From the NCBI GenBank assembly GCA_910584725.1, contig CAJUBE010000041.1, positions 1 to 36,441 of the forward strand: a DNA stretch of 36,441 nt, read 5' to 3'. A program made the position numbers and the translations under genes. Below the pieces are notes generated by a model. It worked only from the letters and a program-made list of their open reading frames with translations. It did no database searches and was not told where the DNA came from. Positions 1 to 6,700 of this stretch are shown here, piece after piece. Position 1 is the stretch's first letter; each line of letters starts with the position of its first letter. The stretch comes from an uncultured Lachnospiraceae bacterium. Its GTDB lineage: Bacteria > Bacillota > Clostridia > Lachnospirales > Lachnospiraceae.

Positions 1-122
1 GCTAAATATGCTTTTTTCCAGATAGGATACTGGAGACAGAAATGCTTCAGCTCATAGTACCGGTGTTTTTCAATCCAATAGGGATTCTTCTCAGACAGCT
101 CCGGCCGTATCGTCGTTCCCAT
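1..122 (-). CDS. Partial N-terminus of a small integrative-element protein
   Basis: The first 40 codons of a leftward gene run off the left edge. The ATG at 122 overlaps the TGA of the upstream excisionase-like gene by one base (TGATG), and GGAGAG lies just upstream, so the two are probably translationally coupled. The visible peptide begins MGTTIRPELSEKN and is rich in Tyr, Lys and Trp. Peptides of this kind are familiar beside xis genes in clostridial integrative elements and prophages, but I cannot name a function. It belongs to the same leftward unit as the DUF6431 and excisionase genes. Confidence 0.6.
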   Translation of the reverse strand, partial: MGTTIRPELSEKNPYWIEKHRYYELKHFCLQYPIWKKAYL

Positions 123-373
123 CAGCGTTTCTCTCCTTTCCACAAATAGCCTGTTTCTTCATAGAGGAGCTTCGGAGAAATATAGAAATTGATACGTCCG
201 TACCTCGAATTCATCTCCTCAATATTGGTTACAAGTTTGCCGTTTCGAGTGGCCTTTCCGATTGGAAGCCATCCAGATATGATTCCGGCTCTCACCCAGG
301 ATGCATCCTTACCGTACACTCTGGCCGCGACGACCACTGGCACCGAACCCGACTCAAATACAATTTCTTCCAT
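122..373 (-). CDS. Excisionase-like small DNA-binding protein
   Basis: An 83-residue basic protein. Residues of about 8-60 look like a small winged-helix/MerR-type excisionase fold: a VPVVVAARVYGKD helix, a W-V-R-x-G-I turn, then a basic strand with G-K-A-T-R-N-G-K. Such recombination directionality factors bind attachment-site DNA and bias the integrase towards excision. The start is supported by GAAAGGAGG a few bases upstream of the ATG. It is expressed leftwards, head to tail with the DUF6431 gene, divergent from the integrase at 891. The family call rests on size, motif and neighbourhood; a generic small regulator is the alternative. Confidence 0.65.
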   Translation of the reverse strand: MEEIVFESGSVPVVVAARVYGKDASWVRAGIISGWLPIGKATRNGKLVTNIEEMNSRYGRINFYISPKLLYEETGYLWKGEKR

Positions 374-449
374 TGGCTCTCGCCTCCTTTCAACGGCTAT
401 TCTAGGATAAGAACTGCTTTTAGTAAAAACAACCTCGGTGGTTTAGCGA

Positions 450-764
450 TTACAAGGGAAGCTGTACTTTCTGAGAAATCCACCGAATCATCGTCATCTC
501 ACAGGGATAATCCTCGTATCCAATCGTCTCACAAGTAATAAGTCCCTCTATCACGCCTCGGATAATTTCCGCCTCATACTGCTTGTACGGAAAAATATCA
601 TCTGGAAGCTCTCTATGTAAATGTCCACATTTGATACAGCGTAATCTCCGAACCTTAATCCAGCTTGTACTTCTCCTTTTTGTCCGTACAATTCTCGGAA
701 CACTGTCGTAGTATTTCAATACCCCGCCGCAATCAGGACAAGTTGATTCATCATGAGTAACCAC
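450..764 (-). CDS. DUF6431-type zinc-ribbon protein
   Basis: The start is taken as the GTG at 764, because GGAGGTGATAT directly precedes it. The longer reading from 845 has no ribosome binding site and would run through the integrase promoter. The 104-residue product has two CxxC pairs (C9/C12 and C43/C46), forming a probable zinc ribbon, followed by a basic strand (SWIKVRRLRC) and a conserved F-P-Y-K-Q-Y-E-A-E-I-I-R-G segment at about 58-70, ending in a helical, HTH-like tail. I recognise this as the DUF6431 pattern. Such proteins commonly accompany integrases in Lachnospiraceae elements; the function is unknown and is perhaps DNA binding. Confidence 0.7.
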   Translation of the reverse strand: MVTHDESTCPDCGGVLKYYDSVPRIVRTKRRSTSWIKVRRLRCIKCGHLHRELPDDIFPYKQYEAEIIRGVIEGLITCETIGYEDYPCEMTMIRWISQKVQLPL

Positions 765-791
765 ATATATCACCTCCAGTGTAAAAAAATA

Positions 792-821
792 AGTGTAGGA
801 GTAGTTGACAATTCCTACACT
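792..821. repeat. Inverted repeat overlapping the integrase promoter
   Basis: Perfect 9-bp arms AGTGTAGGA (792-800) and TCCTACACT (813-821), separated by 12 bp. The arms bracket the -35 box at 805-810 and the right arm lies in the promoter spacer. GTGTAGGA recurs at 2140-2147 just after the integrase gene, with a related TATAGGA at 2155-2161. Plausible roles are integrase arm-type sites or an operator for integrase autoregulation. Confidence 0.6.
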
Positions 822-833
822 ATGATATATGAT
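805..833 (+). promoter_or_regulatory. Integrase promoter
   Basis: A perfect -35 TTGACA (805-810), a 17-bp spacer and a -10 TATGAT (828-833) point rightwards and sit 58 bp before the integrase ATG at 891. The GTGTAGGA inverted repeat straddles the -35 box, so a protein bound there would block RNA polymerase. Confidence 0.7.
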
Positions 834-890
834 TACTAATGACAAATCAACAGAAACTCAAAGATTTGTCAAGAAAGGAGTGAACGCACC

Positions 891-2129
891 ATGCTGATGC
901 AGTGTCCCGAATGCCAACTGCAAGTAAGTGATAAGGCGACATATTGCCCCCATTGTGGCTATCCGATGCAGCCGGATATAAAACCAAGAAAGCCTCGCAA
1001 ATCCAATAAGCGAAGAAGACTGCCAAATGGATTCGGACAAATAAGTGAAATCAAAGGACGAAATCTTCGAAACCCATTTCGTGCTATGGTTACAGTTGGA
1101 AAAACTCCGACTGGACGGCCTATTTGTAAGCCGCTCAAACCGGAGTCGTACTTTCCCACTTATAACGATGCTTATGCTGCCTTGGTTGAATATAACAAGA
1201 ATCCCTATGATTTGGAACCAGCCATAACCGCAAAGGAACTTTATGAAAAATGGACAGAAGAATATTTCAAGACTCTGAAGAACGATGCAAGCGCAAGAGC
1301 CGTTACCTCTGCATGGGCTTATTGCTCATCTGTCTACGATATGCGAGTGATGGATATTCGGGCACGTCATGTAAAAGGATGCATGGAAGAAGGTATTGCC
1401 ATCGTCAGAGGAAAAGAGCAGCGGCCAAGCGCATCTATGAAAAATAAAATCAAGTCCCTATTCAACCTCATGCTGGATTATGCTTTAGAATATGAGATTG
1501 TTGATCGGAACTATTCACGAAGTTTCAATCTGACAGAAGAAACTATCAAAGAGATTCAGACTGTTAAGAAAGAACATATTCCATTTACGGACGAAGAAAT
1601 CGCGTTGCTTTGGGAGCATGTGGACGATAAGCGATACATTGATGCGATTCTGATTCAATGCTATTCTGGATGGAGACCACAAGAACTTGGATTGATAAGA
1701 TTAGAAGATGTTGATTTGGAGAACTGGACTTTCAAAGGCGGTATGAAAACAGATGCCGGCATGGACCGAGTAGTTCCAATTCATTCAAAGATACAATCAC
1801 TGGTACTCAAAAAATATAAAGAGGCGGAATCCCTTGGAAGCGAATACCTTTTCAATTGCACTGATCCAGATAGCAATCGAAAAAATATAAAGTTCACATA
1901 CAACCGGTATCAGAAAGGCTTCACAAGAATTCGAGACGAGCTGAAGTTAAATCCGGCTCACAGACCACATGACGGACGAAAGCATTTTGTGAGTATGGCA
2001 AAAAAATATGGCGTCGATGAATACGCCATTAAATATATAGTCGGACACAAGATTTCCGACATCACCGAAAAAGTGTATACCACACGAGAATTTGACTGGC
2101 TGAGAGAGGAAATAGAAAAAATAAAATAG
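891..2129 (+). CDS. Tyrosine-type integrase with N-terminal zinc ribbon
   Basis: A 412-residue site-specific recombinase that would integrate and excise the element to its left. A C5/C8/C19/C22 zinc ribbon comes first, then a basic linker (about 31-45) and an AP2-like arm-binding region (about 46-110). The core-binding SAM-like domain covers about 112-205 and the catalytic domain about 228-410. All expected catalytic residues are present: R262 (SGWRPQEL), K286, H360-x-x-R363, H386 (VGHK) and the nucleophile Y396. It is therefore probably active. AAGGAG lies upstream of ATG 891. The gene lies at the edge of its element and reads outwards, as usual when the attachment site is immediately downstream. 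Confidence 0.92.
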   Translation: MLMQCPECQLQVSDKATYCPHCGYPMQPDIKPRKPRKSNKRRRLPNGFGQISEIKGRNLRNPFRAMVTVGKTPTGRPICKPLKPESYFPTYNDAYAALVEYNKNPYDLEPAITAKELYEKWTEEYFKTLKNDASARAVTSAWAYCSSVYDMRVMDIRARHVKGCMEEGIAIVRGKEQRPSASMKNKIKSLFNLMLDYALEYEIVDRNYSRSFNLTEETIKEIQTVKKEHIPFTDEEIALLWEHVDDKRYIDAILIQCYSGWRPQELGLIRLEDVDLENWTFKGGMKTDAGMDRVVPIHSKIQSLVLKKYKEAESLGSEYLFNCTDPDSNRKNIKFTYNRYQKGFTRIRDELKLNPAHRPHDGRKHFVSMAKKYGVDEYAIKYIVGHKISDITEKVYTTREFDWLREEIEKIK

Positions 2130-2461
2130 AATGTCTTTTGTGTAGGAATATTGGTATAGGAGTGGTGCAGGAATAATATACGATTTACATACATTTTCCT
2201 GCTTTTTACCACTTCTAACCGCTTTTAAAAGTATTGATTTTACTTGGTTCCTTGCCAGTAGCCAGCTTAGGAAGTTTCTATAGTAGCAAAACTTACCATT
2301 ATTTACACGTTAAACTTTGTCCGTCCCGCTACTCATCCCTGTTGTTTTTTGTCAAATTTCTTTTCTTTTTGTAGTTTCTTCATTACAACCTCTCGTTGTG
2401 TGTTAGCATTTATAACAACATTTTTGCCAATACTGACAGCAGAAAGGAATTTGATCGGGAA
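2130..2461. other. Probable right end of the integrative element, intergenic
   Basis: A 332-bp AT-rich gap between the integrase and the Xre gene. It holds GTGTAGGAA at 2140-2148, the imperfect inverted repeat at 2154-2220, and a small IR (ACAAC 2385-2389 / GTTGT 2395-2399) before the Xre gene. No tRNA or gene end that could serve as a target is recognisable. The attachment site should lie here, because the element genes extend only leftwards, but the crossover sequence cannot be fixed without the left end. Confidence 0.45.
2154..2220. repeat. Imperfect inverted repeat downstream of the integrase
   Basis: The left part GTATAGGAGTGGT plus GCAGGAA (2154-2173) is mirrored by TTCCTGC (2196-2202), five T residues, then ACCACTTCTAACC (2208-2220). 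The arms match over roughly 20 bp apart from the T insertion and a few differences. Its position right after the integrase suggests a recombination core or arm site; a transcription terminator is the alternative, but there is no clean U tract. Confidence 0.4.
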
Positions 2462-2806
2462 ATGAAAGAGCTGCACGTCATTATCCGTGGTTTACGGGAA
2501 GACCGAGATCTCAAGCAGAAAACAGTCGCAGAATATCTTGGCGTCTCACAGCAGACCTACTCCAATTACGAAAACGGCCGCCGCGATATTCCGCTTTGGG
2601 CCGTTTTAAAGCTTTCAAAGTATTTTAAGGTCAGCACCGATTATCTGCTGGGCGCAGACACCGGCTACCTCGGCAGTCCCAATCTAAACCGCAAGTATTT
2701 GGGCGACGTTACTATGCACGACGTACTGTTTCGTATTCAGAAACTGGACGCCGGAAAGCGCCGCGAGCTGCTGCGGTTTATCCGGTTTCTGGGAGAGGAG
2801 GAGTGA
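2462..2806 (+). CDS. Xre-family HTH transcriptional regulator
   Basis: A 114-residue protein. An Xre/Cro HTH_3 domain at about 4-62 shows the hallmark L-K-Q-K-T-V-A-E-Y-L-G-V-S-Q-Q-T-Y-S-N-Y-E-N-G-R-R region, followed by Y-F-x-V-S-T-D-Y-L-L-G. The C-terminal ~45 residues are charged and helical and probably serve dimerisation. The ATG at 2462 is preferred because the HTH begins at once. A longer reading from a TTG at 2396 adds 22 unconserved residues without a better ribosome site. The gene is convergent with the LRR gene, whose stop lies 3 bp away. Whether it belongs to the element or the chromosome is unclear, and its target is unknown. Confidence 0.85.
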   Translation: MKELHVIIRGLREDRDLKQKTVAEYLGVSQQTYSNYENGRRDIPLWAVLKLSKYFKVSTDYLLGADTGYLGSPNLNRKYLGDVTMHDVLFRIQKLDAGKRRELLRFIRFLGEEE

Positions 2807-2809
2807 ATC

Positions 2810-3676
2810 TCAATGCGTTTCCTCCCCTTCCGTTGTCACCTTCGTATCCTCCTCCGCGGAATCCTCTCCAGCGGCAGCTTCCGCCTGTGGAAACGATATC
2901 TGCTGTAAGCTGCGGCACCCCTCAAACGCATGGACGCCGACAGCGGGCATTTCGCCGGAAGCCGCCTCCCTGATCTGTACTGTCTGCAGCTTCGCGTCTC
3001 CCTTAAAAGCACTGTCACCGATGACCGTTACCGACTTTGGCACGGAAATCTGCGTCATGGCTGTACAGTCTTCAAAAGCGCTGTCACCGATGGCAGTTAC
3101 CGTCGAAGGCAGATGCACACTCTTTAACCCCGAGCAGCCCTTGAAGCTTTCGTCCGCGATTGTCGTCACTCCAACCGGCAGCTTCACATAGGTAATATTC
3201 CGGTTGCCTCCGAAAACATCCGCCGCAACAGTCGTATATCTTTCCCCTTCCTCCGGCTGCTTCAGCTCTACATTGCCCTCAAAAGCTATCACATCCCCTG
3301 TTTTCTCCGCGTCCGCATCGGTTCCTTTCCACCTGACGGCCTTCAATATGCCGTCCTCCACTTCATAGGCATACTGTTGAGAAATATTCGCGTCATAAGT
3401 CACCCGCATACCGGTATAATCCGTAAAGCTGACAATTCTGCTCACAGCGGCTTCTTCCTCTTCCACAGCCGCCGTCTCTGCTCCGACAGGCTTTGCCGTA
3501 ACCGCCGCTTCTCCTGTTTCCGCCGCCGTCTCATTCTTTTCCGCAGCTCCGATTTCCTGCTGTGTTTCAATCGCCGGTGTTTCGACTCCCGGCTCCGCCG
3601 CGAAAACAACCGCACCGTTTCCGCCGACAGTCAGCCCCAGCGTCAATAACAATGCCGCAGCCTTTTTCTTTTTCAT
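2810..3676 (-). CDS. Secreted BspA-like leucine-rich repeat protein (short)
   Basis: A 288-residue secreted protein. It has a basic MKKKK start, a hydrophobic core and an FAAEPG-type cleavage site near residue 27, then a Glu/Ala-rich linker (about 28-75) and a domain beginning VSFTDYTGM. Five LRR_5 (BspA/Treponema) repeats follow, each with an A-F-x-x-C/G-x-x-L core. The Glu-rich tail ends without LPXTG, SLH or a membrane anchor. It is a truncated paralogue of the large protein encoded just upstream, sharing the signal peptide, the SFTD segment and the repeats. BspA-type LRRs usually mediate adhesion or protein binding at the cell surface. Expression may come from readthrough of the upstream gene. 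Confidence 0.85.
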   Translation of the reverse strand: MKKKKAAALLLTLGLTVGGNGAVVFAAEPGVETPAIETQQEIGAAEKNETAAETGEAAVTAKPVGAETAAVEEEEAAVSRIVSFTDYTGMRVTYDANISQQYAYEVEDGILKAVRWKGTDADAEKTGDVIAFEGNVELKQPEEGERYTTVAADVFGGNRNITYVKLPVGVTTIADESFKGCSGLKSVHLPSTVTAIGDSAFEDCTAMTQISVPKSVTVIGDSAFKGDAKLQTVQIREAASGEMPAVGVHAFEGCRSLQQISFPQAEAAAGEDSAEEDTKVTTEGEETH

Positions 3677-3721
3677 AACTTTCTCACCCTCTCCTCAACT
3701 CCCTGTTTCCCGGGAATAGCA

Positions 3722-3744
3722 CGGCGGTCGGAAACCGACCGCCG
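3722..3744 (-). terminator. Hairpin after the large LRR gene
   Basis: A perfect 10-bp GC-rich stem (3722-3731 with 3735-3744, GGCGGTCGG core) with a 3-nt loop begins 8 bp after the stop at 3752. No U tract follows on the minus strand, so it may be a weak or partial terminator between the two LRR genes. The palindrome TTCCCGGGAA follows at 3707-3716. Confidence 0.5.
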
Positions 3745-3751
3745 CATCGCG

Positions 3752-6700
3752 TTACTTGTTGATCTTTACGTTCATAGTGATCGGCGTACCTGCCGTATTC
3801 GTTCCCTGTCCGGTGAACTGGATATACATCTTAATCTTATTCGTTGTGTTACATCCGTATGTCACGCCTTTTTTCAGCTTCAGGTGAACCTCCAAAGAGC
3901 CGTCCTCCTGCTTCACGCCCCAGACCTCAAAGGAATCGTTCGCCTTCTCATCCTTCTCGCCGAATGCAACGCTCTCGATCGCACCGATGGCCTTCTCATC
4001 GCTCTTCTTTACAATGAAGGTCGATTCGTATGCCTTGCTGGACATATACAGGTTCGTCGCCGTCTTGTTCGTCTTCACCTTCGGCAGTATCTCTGCTGTT
4101 TTCACTCTGATCGGCGTTTGCGTATAAATGCCGTTCCCTGTATTGGAGCCAAATTTATAACCATCCATCAGCAGCCATGCATACACCTTATATGTCTTTC
4201 CTTTTTCCAGATCAGCGCCTTCCTTCGGTGTGATATAGAAAGATTTTTTATCCTCCGTGATGTGCGCCTCAAACAGCGTACTGATCTTCGCATCATCCGC
4301 GTAATCATCCATCGCCGGATAATCGGTAAGCAGTCTGACCTCTTTCAGCGTATCCTTCAGATTGGCTACCGTAGGCGTATAGCGGATGCCGTTCTTCTCC
4401 GTATACTTGAAGGCTTCGGGCTTAACGTTCCCTGCGCGCCGATCCAAAAGATTTATCTTTCCTTTTGCGCTCAGCTTGACGGATGAAATCGGGCTGCTGT
4501 AGACCTTGATCTTAAAGCTGGCCGCCTTGGTCATCTTCATCTCATTTTTCTTGCCGTCCGTCTCGCCGTTTAGATAAACCGGATTCATTTTCAGGGTATA
4601 GGTCTTTGTCTCTATCGCCTTTTTCAGAGAAATCCTGATCTTACCGCCTGCGCCGTCCTTATCCTCCACCCACTCAAAGTCAAAATAGTCGCGCGGATTT
4701 GTCGACTCATATCCTTTCGTTGCAAATACGATACTCGCAAATGTCTTATCCGCATCAAGGCTGTAAAACTCCGGATTTGTCGCCTTGTACGTCACCTTCG
4801 CGGTCTCCGTCGGCGCTGTCGCTGAAACCATGGCCGGCTGCTGTGCCGGGTCGGAACCTGTACTCTCGTTTCCTGTACCGCCTTCTGTGGTGCCGCTGTC
4901 GTCACCTGTATTGCCCTCGTCAGGCTTGTCTGACGGCTCCGTCCCCGGCAGATACTTCTGCGCCGCCGGAAGATTTTTGACGGTCATGGTCATTTCCGAA
5001 ACTTCCACATACCGCTCTCCGTCTTTTGCCTGCAGATTTAGGGAGTTTGTCCCCTTGAGCGAAACCGTCGGCATCCCTTTGCTGACCTTAACCGTCAGCG
5101 CAACCTTATTCTCTCTGCCAGCCGTATCATTATATGTATAGACATATTTATAATTGCCTGCCGCAATGCTCTGTCCCCCGGACTGCAGGGAAACTTTTCC
5201 TTCTCCGTCCTCACAGGTTACTGTCAATTTCTGGAATCCTTCCGCATTCTTTGCCGTAAGCTGCGGTACAAACGTCTGTTTTCCCGAAATCACCAGATCA
5301 CGATGATTCGATACCACCTTAAAGGACTCTACTCTTTCAGGATAATTCGCATTCAGCGTAATCGTTGATTTTTTCAGGCTCAGTTTATGGGGCTTACTGT
5401 CAATCTTGATATTGTAAGTATATTTAAATGACTTACCCTCAGCCCACTTACTGTTGCGCACCCGCATGACAAGCTTGCCTGTCTTGTTCGCGGAATTAGC
5501 GGGTATCTTTACCTCAATATTGACATACTTCTTATTATTTTCATCAGTGATCGGAACCATCTTCGCCTTCGCGAACAGGAACGTCGTCGCATCCGTATCC
5601 ACGGTCACGCCATCGGCAAACCCGTCATCCCACTCAATCGGCTTCTTTGTCTTCTTGTCCAGAAGCTGCAGATAAACGGTCTGATCCGCACTGAATCCGA
5701 CGCCGAAAGTATCCGTCGTCCTGTCCAGAACATAGGCCGGAGCCGTGGTCTTCGTCGGAATCGTAATCTTATACCTTTTCTTCAGATCCCCGTATCCCTC
5801 AAACTTGAGCACCAGATAGCCTGTCAGCACCGGCTTGCCCGCCTTATTCTTGAGCAGGTTATCCGCCTTCTGGGTAATCGTTCCTGTCTTCGGGTCAATC
5901 TGGAAATTCTCCGTGAACTTCTTGTCGTCCTCATAATTCTTGTGGTCGCTCTCCGTCAACGGTTCCAGACTGAACTCAGAGACAACGTCGTCACCCAGCT
6001 TGCCGATCACCGGTTTAATCTCTACCCCGTCATTGGCAAGGAACAGGTTGATCTTCTCCGCCTTCTTGTCAAAGCTCACCGTCGGCTTCGGCTGGGATTC
6101 CTTGATTACAATCGTGAGCGGCGTCTCATACGCCTTCGACACGGTGCCGACTTTCACATGAATCTTTAACTTCACATCGTATGTGCCCTGCTGTCTGCCC
6201 TGTGCTTTTACCTTATAGGTAGAAACTACACCCTCCTTCTTGACATATTCAAAAACAAATCCACTAACTCTATTTCCGTTTGCCTTATTTTCATAGATTT
6301 CAATTCCCTTACTCGTATCCACATCATGGCCGTAAGCGTCGATGATGCCCAGCGTCGCCGTACTGTCCGTCTGTTTCGGATTAACCACAAGCTTTGACTC
6401 CGTCAGACGCGGCGCATAATTCTGTACGCTGACAACAAATTTCTTGGTTACCTTCCTATTATCAGTCCCCTTAGCAGACACAGTAATTGTCGCCTCGCCG
6501 TCCGCACCGCGCGGAATGGTGATCTCATTATCAGAAGACCCGGCGGCCGTAGAGGACTTCTTCAATTTAGCCACCTTCGTGTCGCTGCTGACCCAGTTGA
6601 ACGCCACCTTCATCTTGTCGTCGTCTTCCACGCCGAACGCATCCGCCTCGATTTCAAATTTAAATTCCTTTGCGTTCACATCCGTCGTCGCAAGGAAAAC

